A stretch of 64,000 nucleotides of DNA, from assembly GCF_010726645.1 (NCBI RefSeq), contig NZ_AP022563.1:1674001-1738000 (forward strand). Reading direction: 5' to 3'. Below are positions 16,851 through 25,047 of this stretch, one piece after another; position 1 is the stretch's first letter, and each line of letters starts with the position of its first letter. Made by a program: the position numbers and the translations under genes. The notes below the pieces were generated by a model that saw only the letters and a list, made by a program, of their open reading frames with translations, was not told the DNA's origin and searched no databases. This stretch comes from Mycolicibacterium duvalii. GTDB taxonomy: Bacteria > Actinomycetota > Actinomycetes > Mycobacteriales > Mycobacteriaceae.

Positions 16851-19151
16851 ATGGCTGTGCTGTCCACCTACCGGCTGCAGATGCGCGGCGCGGCCAGCGG
16901 CGACGCGTTCACCTTCGCCGACGCCGAGGAGCTCGTCGACTACTTCGCCGAGCTGGGCGTGTCACATCTGTACCTGTCCCCCATCCTGACCGCCGCGCAC
17001 GGCTCGACACACGGCTACGACGTCACCGACCCGACCACCGTGTCCGCGGAGCTCGGCGGGCCGGAAGGTCTGCACCGGCTGGCCGCGGCCGCGCGGGCGG
17101 CCGGTCTGGGTCTGGTGGTCGACATCGTGCCCAATCACGTCGGTGTCGACGTCCCCCGGCAGAACGCGTGGTGGTGGGATCTGCTGACCCACGGTCGCCG
17201 GTCGGAGTACGCATCGTTCTTCGACATCGACTGGGATCTCGACCCGGACGGCCGGATCATCCTGCCCGTACTCGGTTCCGATGACGACGTCGACGATCTC
17301 GTCGTCGACGGAGATCAGCTGCGTCTCGGCGACCTCGCCTACCCGATCGCCCCCGGCACCGCCGACGCCGGCGCCTCGGGTGCGCAGGTGCACGACCGCC
17401 AGCATTACCGGCTGGTCGGCTGGCGCAGCGGGGTCTGCGGTTACCGCCGGTTCTTCTCCATCACGTCGCTGGCCGGCCTCCGTCAGGAGGACCGTGCGGT
17501 CTTCGACACCACGCACACCGAGGTCGGACGCTGGTTCTCCGCGGAACTGGTCGACGGCATCCGCATCGACCATCCGGACGGGTTGTCCGATCCGGCCGGC
17601 TATCTGGTCTGGCTGCGACAGCTGATCGGGCCGCACGCGTGGCTGGTCATCGAGAAGATCCTGGCCGTCGACGAGGCACTCGACCTCAGCCTGCCGGTCC
17701 AGGGCACCACCGGATACGACGCGCTGCGCGAAGCCGGTGGCGTGTTCGTCGACCCGTCCGGCGAGGAAGCGTTGACCGAACTCGTCGAGTCGCCGGGCGG
17801 CGATTACGCGGCCATGCCCGACGTCGCTCGCCGCCTGAAGGTACAGGCGGTGACCGCGACGCTGGCCAGCGAACTCGCGCGGCTGTGCCGCACCGCCGTC
17901 GCGACGACCGGTCGGGATCACCCGTTGCTGCCGGATGCGGTGGCGGCCGTGCTCAGTCACGTGGGCGTGTACCGCTCCGACTACCCCGCACTGTCGGCGG
18001 TGCTTCCCGGCGCGTTGGCCGCGACCGCGGTCGACCACCCCCATCTCGACGAGCCGTTGACCCTGCTGGCCGCGGCGCTGGCCGGTAGCCCCGAAGTCGA
18101 GGTCCGCCTGCAACAGCTCTGCGGCGCGGCGACGGCGAAGTCCATGGAGGACTGCCTGTTCTATCGGGACGCACGCCTGGTCTCGCTCAACGAGGTCGGC
18201 GGCGAACCGGACAAGTTCGGCGTCAGCACCGCGGAGTTCCATCGCCGGGCGGCCGTACGCGCGGCCCTGTGGCCGCAGGCGATGACCACCCTTAGCACCC
18301 ACGACACCAAGCGGGGGGAAGACGTACGCGCCCGCATCGGCGTGCTGTCTCAGGTTCCTTCGTTGTGGGCCGAAATGGTCCGCGGGTGGGAGCGAGTCAA
18401 CCCCAGCCCCGATGCCCAGACCGCTTTGTTCCTGTGGCAGAACATCTTCGGGGTGTGGCCGACCGACGGCGCGGTGACCGACGAGCTGCGCCACCGACTG
18501 CACGCCTACACCGAGAAGGCGATCCGCGAAGCCGCGTTGCATACCGCCTGGAACGACCCCGACGACGGGTTCGAATCTGCGGTACACGCCTGGCTGGACA
18601 CCGTTTTCGACGGCCCGATCGCGACGGAGATGACCGAGCTGGTCGCCCGGATCGATCAGCACGCTCGTTCGGATGCACTCGGCCAGAAGCTGATCGCGCT
18701 CACCGCGCCCGGCGTACCCGATGTCTATCAGGGCACCGAGCTGTGGGAGGACAGCCTCGTCGATCCCGACAACCGGCGCCCGGTGGACTACGCCGCTCGC
18801 CGGGAGGCGCTGCGGCAGCTGGCACATCCGAAGATCCGGGTGGTGCGGACCGCGCTGCAGCTGCGGCGGGAGCGACCCGAGACGTTCCTGGCCGGCGGGC
18901 ATCGTCCCGTGCTCGCCGACGGTGAGAACGCCGGCCATGTGGTGGCGTTCCTGCGCGGCGATGACGTGCTCGTCGCGGTCAGTCGCTGGACGGTGCGGCT
19001 GGCCGACAACGGCTGGGGCGACACCACGGTCACGCTGCCCACGGGCGCCTGGACCGACCGCCTCAGCGGTGCCGCGTACAGCGGAACGGTGCGCGCCGAG
19101 GACTTATTCGCCAACCTTCCGGTAGCTCTGCTGGTGCATGGCGATGACTGA
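16851..19151 (+). CDS. treY: Maltooligosyltrehalose synthase
   Basis: GH13 enzyme that isomerises the reducing-end alpha-1,4 bond of a maltooligosaccharide to alpha,alpha-1,1, making maltooligosyltrehalose. The 766 residues contain STYRLQM at the start, LSPILTAAHGSTHGYDV, VDIVPNHVGVD, the nucleophile in DGIRIDHPDGLSDPAGYL, the Glu in WLVIEKIL and LSTHDTKRGEDVRARI, all typical of TreY. It starts 2 bases after the glgX stop and overlaps treZ by 14 bases. Confidence 0.96.
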   Translation: MAVLSTYRLQMRGAASGDAFTFADAEELVDYFAELGVSHLYLSPILTAAHGSTHGYDVTDPTTVSAELGGPEGLHRLAAAARAAGLGLVVDIVPNHVGVDVPRQNAWWWDLLTHGRRSEYASFFDIDWDLDPDGRIILPVLGSDDDVDDLVVDGDQLRLGDLAYPIAPGTADAGASGAQVHDRQHYRLVGWRSGVCGYRRFFSITSLAGLRQEDRAVFDTTHTEVGRWFSAELVDGIRIDHPDGLSDPAGYLVWLRQLIGPHAWLVIEKILAVDEALDLSLPVQGTTGYDALREAGGVFVDPSGEEALTELVESPGGDYAAMPDVARRLKVQAVTATLASELARLCRTAVATTGRDHPLLPDAVAAVLSHVGVYRSDYPALSAVLPGALAATAVDHPHLDEPLTLLAAALAGSPEVEVRLQQLCGAATAKSMEDCLFYRDARLVSLNEVGGEPDKFGVSTAEFHRRAAVRAALWPQAMTTLSTHDTKRGEDVRARIGVLSQVPSLWAEMVRGWERVNPSPDAQTALFLWQNIFGVWPTDGAVTDELRHRLHAYTEKAIREAALHTAWNDPDDGFESAVHAWLDTVFDGPIATEMTELVARIDQHARSDALGQKLIALTAPGVPDVYQGTELWEDSLVDPDNRRPVDYAARREALRQLAHPKIRVVRTALQLRRERPETFLAGGHRPVLADGENAGHVVAFLRGDDVLVAVSRWTVRLADNGWGDTTVTLPTGAWTDRLSGAAYSGTVRAEDLFANLPVALLVHGDD

Positions 19152-20892
19152 TCCCGACACCCGCAACGACCACGAATTCGCCGTCTGGGCACCCATTCCC
19201 GAACGGGTGCGGCTGGACGTCGAGGGTGTCCTGCACCCCATGGAGCGCGACGAGAAGGGTTGGTGGCGTGCGGTCGTCGAGGCCGCCGCGGACGCGCGAT
19301 ACGGTTACGTCCTCGACGATGACCCCACAGTGCTGCCCGACCCCCGCTCGCCCCGGCAGCCCGACGGAGTGCACGAACGCTCACAGTTGTGGCAACCCGG
19401 CCCCCGCGCCGAGGCCGCGGGCGGATGGCAGGGGCGCTCGATCGAGGGCGCCGTCATCTACGAACTGCATATCGGAACCTTCACACCGGCGGGGACCTTC
19501 GACTCCGCGATCGACAAGCTCGACCACCTGGTCGACCTCGGCGTCGACTTCGTGGAGGTGATGCCGGTCAACGCCTTCGGCGGCACCCACGGCTGGGGCT
19601 ACGACGGGGTGCTGTGGTACGCCGTGCACGAACCCTACGGCGGCCCCGACGGACTGGTCAGATTCATCGACGCCTGCCACACCCGCGGCCTCGGCGTGCT
19701 CATCGACGCGGTGTTCAACCACCTCGGACCGTCGGGCAACTACCTGCCCAAGTTCGGGCCGTACCTGTCGAGCGGATCCAATCCGTGGGGCGAGTCGATC
19801 AACATCGCCGACGCCGGCGCCGACCAGGTCCGCCGCTACATCCTCGACTGCGCACGGCGCTGGATGCGCGTCTTCGGCGCCGACGGACTGCGGCTCGACG
19901 CCGTCCACGCCCTCGTCGACACCACCGCGTACCACATTCTCGAAGAGCTCTCCGCCGAAACCGACGAGCTGTCAAGCGACCTCGGGCGTCCCCTGTCGTT
20001 GGTCGCCGAGAGCGACATGAACGATCCGCGGCTGATCACCCCCCGCGCTCACGGAGGTCTGGGGATGACCGCGCAGTGGGATGACGACATCCACCACGCC
20101 ATCCATACCGCGGTCTCGGGCGAGCGCCAGGGCTACTACGGCGACTTCGGCACGCTGGAGACGCTGGCGACGACGTTGCGCCACGGCTACTTTCACGCCG
20201 GCACGTACTCGTCGTTCCGGCAGCGCCGCCACGGACGCCCGCTCGACACCGCGACGATCCCGGCCACCCGGTTGTTGGCGTACACCCTCACCCACGACCA
20301 GGTCGGCAACCGGGCCATCGGCGATCGGCCATCACAGAACCTCGCCATGGGCCAGCTCGCGATCAAGGCGACTCTGGCTCTCGGGTCACCGTATACGGCA
20401 ATGCTTTTCATGGGCGAGGAGTGGGCCTCCAGTTCGCCGTTCCTGTTCTTCAGCTCCCACCCCGAACCGGAGTTGGCCCGAGCCACCGCCGAGGGGCGCA
20501 AGCGCGAGTTCGCCGACCACGGATGGGACGCCGACGAGATCCCCGATCCGCAGGACCCGCAGACGTTCGAACGCTCGAAGCTGATGTGGGACGAGGTCAC
20601 CACCGGCGAGCACGGCCGGCTGTATGCGTTCTACCGGGATCTGATCCGGCTGCGCCACACCGAACCCGACCTGGCCGACCCGTGGCTGGATCATCTGCAG
20701 ATCGACTACGACGAAACGGCCCGCTGGTTCTTGATGCGCCGGGGCGGCTTCGCAATCGTCTGCAACCTCGGCACCGAGACCGTCGAGGTGCCGGCTTCCG
20801 GTGACGTGGTGTTGGCCTGGGGCGAGCCGGATGTCGCCGGCGACATCACCCGGTTGGGTGGTCACTCCGTGGCGGTGCTGCGGTCACGCTGA
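19138..20892 (+). CDS. treZ: Maltooligosyltrehalose trehalohydrolase
   Basis: GH13 enzyme that releases trehalose from maltooligosyltrehalose. The 584-residue protein has an N-terminal beta-sandwich (about 1-95, FAVWAPIPERVRLDV), then the barrel with GWGYDGVLWYAVHEPYGGPD, LIDAVFNHLGPSGNY, nucleophile DGLRLDAVHAL, SLVAESDMNDP with the acid Glu, and LTHDQVGNR. The ATG at 19138 lies within the treY end; a second ATG at 19144 is also possible. Last gene of the acyltransferase-glgX-treY-treZ run; it converges on ilvA with 27 bases between. Confidence 0.96.
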   Translation: MAMTDPDTRNDHEFAVWAPIPERVRLDVEGVLHPMERDEKGWWRAVVEAAADARYGYVLDDDPTVLPDPRSPRQPDGVHERSQLWQPGPRAEAAGGWQGRSIEGAVIYELHIGTFTPAGTFDSAIDKLDHLVDLGVDFVEVMPVNAFGGTHGWGYDGVLWYAVHEPYGGPDGLVRFIDACHTRGLGVLIDAVFNHLGPSGNYLPKFGPYLSSGSNPWGESINIADAGADQVRRYILDCARRWMRVFGADGLRLDAVHALVDTTAYHILEELSAETDELSSDLGRPLSLVAESDMNDPRLITPRAHGGLGMTAQWDDDIHHAIHTAVSGERQGYYGDFGTLETLATTLRHGYFHAGTYSSFRQRRHGRPLDTATIPATRLLAYTLTHDQVGNRAIGDRPSQNLAMGQLAIKATLALGSPYTAMLFMGEEWASSSPFLFFSSHPEPELARATAEGRKREFADHGWDADEIPDPQDPQTFERSKLMWDEVTTGEHGRLYAFYRDLIRLRHTEPDLADPWLDHLQIDYDETARWFLMRRGGFAIVCNLGTETVEVPASGDVVLAWGEPDVAGDITRLGGHSVAVLRSR

Positions 20893-20919
20893 CCCGCTGG
20901 TAGCCCTGGCCCCACGGCG

Positions 20920-22284
20920 TCAGGTCAGATAGCGATAGGTGGGCGAGCCCGGCTCGAGCAGTTCGATGTGGCACTCCGAGGCCTGCATCCGCTCCAGCAG
21001 ACCCTCCAGATCGGAGGCAGACGCCAGTTCGATGCCGACCAGGGCCTCTCCGGTCTCGCGGTTGTTGCGCTTGACGTACTCGAACAACGTGATGTCGTCG
21101 TTGGGTCCGAGGACGTCATCGAGGAAACGGCGCAGCGCGCCGGGCTCCTGCGGGAAGTCCACCAGGAAATAGTGCTTGAGGCCCAGGTGTACCAGGGAGC
21201 GTTCGAGCACCTCGCCGTAGCGCGACACGTCGTTGTTGCCGCCGGAGATCAGGCAGACCACCGTCGAGCCCGGTTCGATGTCGGCGTCGAGCAGCGCGGC
21301 CACCGACAGGGCGCCGGCCGGTTCGGCGATGATGCCCTCGTTCTGATAGAGGTCGAGCATTGCGGTGCACACCGCGCCTTCGTCGACGGTGGTCATCGAC
21401 ACCATGTCACCGGCGGCGGACAACACCGCGAACGGCAGGGTGCCGACCCGCGCGACCGCCGCGCCGTCGACGAACTGGTCGACGTGGTCGAGGGTGACGG
21501 GTGTGCCGCCGGCCAGCGCGGCCACCACCGAGGCCGCCCCCGCCGGCTCCGCGCCCAGCACCGATGTGGCGGTGGTGCGCTCGGCGAAATAGGTTGTCAT
21601 GCCGCTGATGCAGCCGCCGCCACCGACCGGCACGATCACCAGGTCGGGTTCGCCGCCGAGCTGCTCGAGGATCTCAACGGCGATGGTGCCCTGACCGGCC
21701 ATCGTGCGCAGGTCGTCGTAGGGCGGAACCAGAGTTGCACCGGTGCGGGCCACGTCGTCGAGCGCGGCCTGGGCGGCCATGTCGTAGGTCTTGCCCCCGA
21801 CGATCAGGTCGATGAAGTCGCCGCCGTGGTAGCGAATCCGGCTGCGCTTCTGCTTCGGCGTCTTGGCGGGGACATACACCCTGCCCCGGATCCCCATCGA
21901 CCGGCATGCCAGCGCAAACCCCTGCGCATGGTTGCCGGCCGATGAGCAGACCACCCCGGCGGCGGTCTCCTCGGCGCCGAGCTGCATGAGCAGGTTGTAG
22001 GCGCCGCGCAGCTTGTAGGACCGCACGGCCTGCAGGTCCTCGCGCTTCAGGTACACCTGGGCACCGGTGATGTCGGACAACCGGTCGCTGAACTGCAGGG
22101 GCGTCTGGGTGACCACGCCGGCGATTCGCCGCGCAGCCTCGTCGATGTCCGCCGCGCACAGCGGCGAGCGCTCGTCGGCAGTCATCTTCTCCTCGCGCGA
22201 GCGCTCGTCGGCAGCCATCTTCTCCTCGCGCGAGCGCTCGTCGGCCGGATCGAGGCGGTACTGCCGGCTCAGCTCGGTGGACAC
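20920..22284 (-). CDS. ilvA: Threonine ammonia-lyase (threonine deaminase)
   Basis: PLP enzyme making 2-oxobutanoate from threonine, the first committed step to isoleucine. The 454 residues include the PLP lysine in SYKLRGAYNLL, SSAGNHAQGFA, the glycine-rich phosphate loop VGGGGCISG and a single C-terminal ACT-like regulatory domain (about 370-454, LVDFPQEPGALRRFL), the site of isoleucine feedback in the family. Between the GTG start and the usual first helix (ADIDEAARRI) lies an extra N-terminal stretch made of two 11-residue repeats, DERSREEKM(A/T)A, plus a partial third (see repeat feature). The rest is normal. Confidence 0.95.
   Translation of the reverse strand: MSTELSRQYRLDPADERSREEKMAADERSREEKMTADERSPLCAADIDEAARRIAGVVTQTPLQFSDRLSDITGAQVYLKREDLQAVRSYKLRGAYNLLMQLGAEETAAGVVCSSAGNHAQGFALACRSMGIRGRVYVPAKTPKQKRSRIRYHGGDFIDLIVGGKTYDMAAQAALDDVARTGATLVPPYDDLRTMAGQGTIAVEILEQLGGEPDLVIVPVGGGGCISGMTTYFAERTTATSVLGAEPAGAASVVAALAGGTPVTLDHVDQFVDGAAVARVGTLPFAVLSAAGDMVSMTTVDEGAVCTAMLDLYQNEGIIAEPAGALSVAALLDADIEPGSTVVCLISGGNNDVSRYGEVLERSLVHLGLKHYFLVDFPQEPGALRRFLDDVLGPNDDITLFEYVKRNNRETGEALVGIELASASDLEGLLERMQASECHIELLEPGSPTYRYLT
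22165..22247. repeat. 33-bp in-frame tandem repeat in the ilvA 5' coding region
   Basis: Two near-identical 33-base units (22165-22197 and 22198-22230, one mismatch noted, T/C) and a partial third (22231-22247) encode ADERSREEKM repeats in ilvA. Each unit contains the 10-base palindrome CGAGCGCTCG. The charged peptide is not part of the family fold and looks like an insertion tolerated at the N-terminus. Confidence 0.85.
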
Positions 22285-22443
22285 CGGTCAATGGTGCCAC
22301 TGAGCAGCGGTCAAGCGGAAACCGGATTTCCCGCCCGGCCGGCGACGCCCACCGGAAGCCCGCAGACAAGCCAGCCGAAACAGCCGCCCCACATCCGGTG
22401 TTTCGGGTGGCCGAAAACTTGCATAAGGGTTATCGTCGACACC

Positions 22444-22680
22444 ATGACCACGGCTGAACACGCCCGCGACCTCGGCGCTCGGCGCGCCGCGACGGTCTCG
22501 ATCGCCGGTGTCCCGTGGCCGCTGTACAAGGTGGTGGCGTTGATCGTCGGGCTCGCCACTTTCATCGTGGTCGGCGCGATCGCGGCCTCCGCCGCGCCCG
22601 CGGTGCTCATCGGCGCCGGGGCGGCCACCCTGGCCTGGATCGGCGGTTCGTTGATCGGCTCTGTGGGCTACGGGAGCTGA
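22444..22680 (+). CDS. Small two-helix membrane protein
   Basis: A 78-residue protein of unknown function with two hydrophobic segments, about residues 27-48 (LYKVVALIVGLATFIVVGAI) and 50-72 (ASAAPAVLIGAGAATLAWIG), joined by a short turn, and a charged N-terminus (MTTAEHARDLGARRAAT). The ATG at 22444 follows a TATCGT hexamer (22431-22436) by 7 bases, suggesting a leaderless message. Its last 13 bases overlap the convergent M20 hydrolase gene. Confidence 0.65.
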   Translation: MTTAEHARDLGARRAATVSIAGVPWPLYKVVALIVGLATFIVVGAIAASAAPAVLIGAGAATLAWIGGSLIGSVGYGS

Positions 22681-23936
22681 GCGTCGGCCGCGACGAGCGC
22701 GCGCAGCAGGACATTCGCGCCGAGCACCAGGTCACTCGGGTCGGTCGCCTCGTCCGGCGAGTGGCTGACGCCCCCCACGCTCGGGACGAACACCATCGCC
22801 ATCGGCGCTATCGCCGACATGACCTGGGCGTCATGACCCGCCCCGCTCGGTAGCTCCAGCCACGGCACCTCCAGTTCATCGGCTGCATCGATGATGTGCT
22901 CCGTGAGCCGCCGATCCGTGGCGACCGGGCTCTGACAGGTACCGGGTGTCAGGGTGATCAGCGTGCGGGTCCGGCGGGCGATGTCGGTCACTTCCCGATC
23001 CAGGCGCGCGTACGCGTCGGCAATCCGCTCGGCCCTGCCGTCACGGATGTCGACACCGAGCAGCGCCTCCCCCGCAACCACGTTGCGCGCTCCCGTCCGG
23101 AGGCCGAGGACGCCAGTGGTCGCGACCCGTACGTGGCCGTCGGTGGCCAGCCGTTCCACCGCGAGCACCACGCGCGCGGCGGCCACCGCGGCGTCGCGAC
23201 GATGGTTCATCGGGGTCGAGCCGGCATGGTTGGCCTCGCCGGTGATCGTCACGGCAACACTCAGCTGGCCGGTGACCTCGGTGACCACCCCGATACGTGC
23301 GCCCTCCGAATGCAGTACCGGGCCCTGCTCGATGTGCAACTCGATGAAGCCGGCGATCCGGTCCGGTGACCACCTGGCGTCGGCGATACGCTGCGGATCA
23401 CCGCCCGCGGAACGGATCCGCTCGGCGAGCGTGACGGCTCCGTCACCGGGCCGGGCCAGGTCCTCGGGTGTGAGCAGCCCGGCCATCGCTTTCGAACCGA
23501 CCATGCCGGGCGTGCCACGAGTACCTTCCTCGTTGCTGAACGCCACCACGACCAGGTCGTGCCGCAGCGTCGTCCCCGATGCGCACAGGGCCTGCGCCAC
23601 CGCGAGGGCGGCCACCACCCCGGCCGGACCGTCCAGCGCACCGGCCCTGGTCACGCTGTCGAGGTGACTGCCGCTCAGCAGGGCGCCGGCGCCGGGGTCG
23701 CTGCCCGGCAGCCGACCGAACAGGTTGGTGGCCTGGTCGATCCAGACTTGCAGACCAGCCTCGGCCATCCACCTCGCCACGGTCTCGCGGGCATGAACGT
23801 CCTCTGGCGAGTAGGCCAGCCGGGTCACCCCGCCGGCCGGATCGGCTCCGATCGCCGCCAGAGCGTCGAGTCGATCGACGACGTGCTCTGCGGCGACCGC
23901 GAGGTCACAGCCCGAGGACGTCATGAACCCGGGCAT
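22668..23936 (-). CDS. M20-family N-carbamoyl-L-amino acid hydrolase / allantoate amidohydrolase
   Basis: A 422-residue binuclear metal amidase of the HyuC/AllC group. Metal ligands are visible in GSHLDSVTRAGALDGPAGV (His, Asp), FSNEEGTR (Glu pair), ELHIEQGPVL and the C-terminal SHSPDE His. NHAGSTPM is the dimerisation-domain motif of this family. Members cleave N-carbamoyl amino acids (ureidopropionate, carbamoyl-L-amino acids) or allantoate to release NH3 and CO2; sequence alone does not separate these. Last gene of the ureide/heterocycle operon, overlapping the preceding gene by 32 bases (20 if the internal ATG at 23924 is used). Confidence 0.85.
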   Translation of the reverse strand: MPGFMTSSGCDLAVAAEHVVDRLDALAAIGADPAGGVTRLAYSPEDVHARETVARWMAEAGLQVWIDQATNLFGRLPGSDPGAGALLSGSHLDSVTRAGALDGPAGVVAALAVAQALCASGTTLRHDLVVVAFSNEEGTRGTPGMVGSKAMAGLLTPEDLARPGDGAVTLAERIRSAGGDPQRIADARWSPDRIAGFIELHIEQGPVLHSEGARIGVVTEVTGQLSVAVTITGEANHAGSTPMNHRRDAAVAAARVVLAVERLATDGHVRVATTGVLGLRTGARNVVAGEALLGVDIRDGRAERIADAYARLDREVTDIARRTRTLITLTPGTCQSPVATDRRLTEHIIDAADELEVPWLELPSGAGHDAQVMSAIAPMAMVFVPSVGGVSHSPDEATDPSDLVLGANVLLRALVAADAQLP

Positions 23937-24324
23937 TGGCCGCGAGATGGGACTGGTAGGCGCGCCAACCGCCGAAGTCGGCGATGTCGACGACTTTGTC
24001 GCCGGTCGCGATCCGGTTCGGCTGCAGGATCATTGCTCGTACGGCCGTTCCGCAGGCGAGGTGAATCGTCCCGAGCTCGAGCTCCTTGGGCTCCTGCGGT
24101 AGGAGCGTGTCGAACAAGAGACTGTCGGACATCTCGTAGAGCTCGCCGACGATCGGCAGCCCACCACTCGATACGGGGAACAGGCCGGGGAACTCGTCGC
24201 GAACGGCGAAGAACCGGAAGTCCGGCGCAGTGGTGGCCGGACCGAGAGGCCTCGCTAGACCGGCGATGCAGCCATGGTCCTTCTGGCCGGACATGGCGGT
24301 GCCGTTGAGGAACATCTGATGCAC
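23905..24324 (-). CDS. Allophanate-hydrolase-C-like (gamma-glutamylcyclotransferase fold) protein
   Basis: A 139-residue stand-alone protein beginning MFLNGTAMSGQKDH and containing FRFFAVRDEFPGLFPVSSGG and VGELYEMSD. It resembles the C-terminal domain of allophanate hydrolase (AtzF type) and the AIG2/GGACT fold, where a FxNGT loop and a later Glu (VGELYE) shape a small carboxamide-binding pocket. In AtzF this domain acts after the amidase domain on the N-carboxycarbamate product. Here no amidase domain is attached. It lies 21 bases after the GntR gene. Role inferred from context: processing a small ureido product. Confidence 0.7.
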   Translation of the reverse strand: MHQMFLNGTAMSGQKDHGCIAGLARPLGPATTAPDFRFFAVRDEFPGLFPVSSGGLPIVGELYEMSDSLLFDTLLPQEPKELELGTIHLACGTAVRAMILQPNRIATGDKVVDIADFGGWRAYQSHLAANARVHDVLGL

Positions 24325-24345
24325 GGAAAGACCTTTCGCTGGAAA

Positions 24346-25047
24346 TCAGGACAGGGTGGTGTCGGTGTGCGCACGCTGCGCATCGTCGGCGCCGCGGCGG
24401 ACGTGCGCTTCGGCCGCGGCGACCGCGCGGCCGACGTCACCGCTGCACAACTCGTCGAGGAGGAGCTGATGCTGCTCGACCGCCGGTAGCGTGCGGCCGG
24501 GATCGCGATAACTCAGCTCGGCGGCCACGTCGAGGCATTGGAGCAGATAACCGTCGAGGAGCCCGGCGAACCGGTCACCGAACGCAATGCGGTAGATCGA
24601 GCTGTGAAACGCCAGATGGATCTCCGAGAACTCCTCGGAGCCGACGCCGTGTGCGTCGATCACCTCGACCATCGCATCGAGCAGGGCGCGGGGTTCGGCC
24701 CACTGCTCCGGTTTGGCGCGTTCGCAGGCCAGCCGCGCCGCGAGCTTCTCCAGTTCGGCGCGAACCAGGAACAGGTCCTCGATCTCATCGGCGCCGATGC
24801 CTCGCGACCACAGCCCGCCCCCGCTACCCCGTTCGGCGAATCCGTCGCTTTCCAGGCGACGCAACGCGTCCCGCACAGGAGTCCGGCTCACCCCGAGCTG
24901 AGCGGCCAGCTCCGTCTCCACCAGATGGGTGCCGTGCGGTATCTGACCGGTGATCAGCGCGTGCCGCAGCGCCCGGTACACGTGTTCGTAGGTCTTGCGG
25001 CGCGTCTGGGCCGACAACGAGGCGATTCCCTGCAGACGCTCGCTCAC
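24346..25047 (-). CDS. GntR-family regulator, FCD type
   Basis: A 233-residue regulator. The winged helix spans about residues 15-80 (TYEHVYRALRHALITGQIPH, ELAAQLGVSRTPVRDALRRL, then a FAERGSGGGLWSRG wing). The FCD ligand domain (about 90-220) keeps the metal-site histidines typical of this class (EIHLAFHSSIYR and a late AEAHVRRG). FCD regulators sense carboxylates and similar metabolites. The GTG at 25047 overlaps the hydA stop as GTGA. Being inside the operon, it probably governs the whole cluster, with a pathway intermediate as inducer. Confidence 0.9.
   Translation of the reverse strand: MSERLQGIASLSAQTRRKTYEHVYRALRHALITGQIPHGTHLVETELAAQLGVSRTPVRDALRRLESDGFAERGSGGGLWSRGIGADEIEDLFLVRAELEKLAARLACERAKPEQWAEPRALLDAMVEVIDAHGVGSEEFSEIHLAFHSSIYRIAFGDRFAGLLDGYLLQCLDVAAELSYRDPGRTLPAVEQHQLLLDELCSGDVGRAVAAAEAHVRRGADDAQRAHTDTTLS

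Noticed and set aside
20893..20919. Rho-independent terminator between treZ and ilvA
   Set aside because: No stable stem with a T-run is visible in the 27-base gap; mycobacteria often lack canonical terminators.
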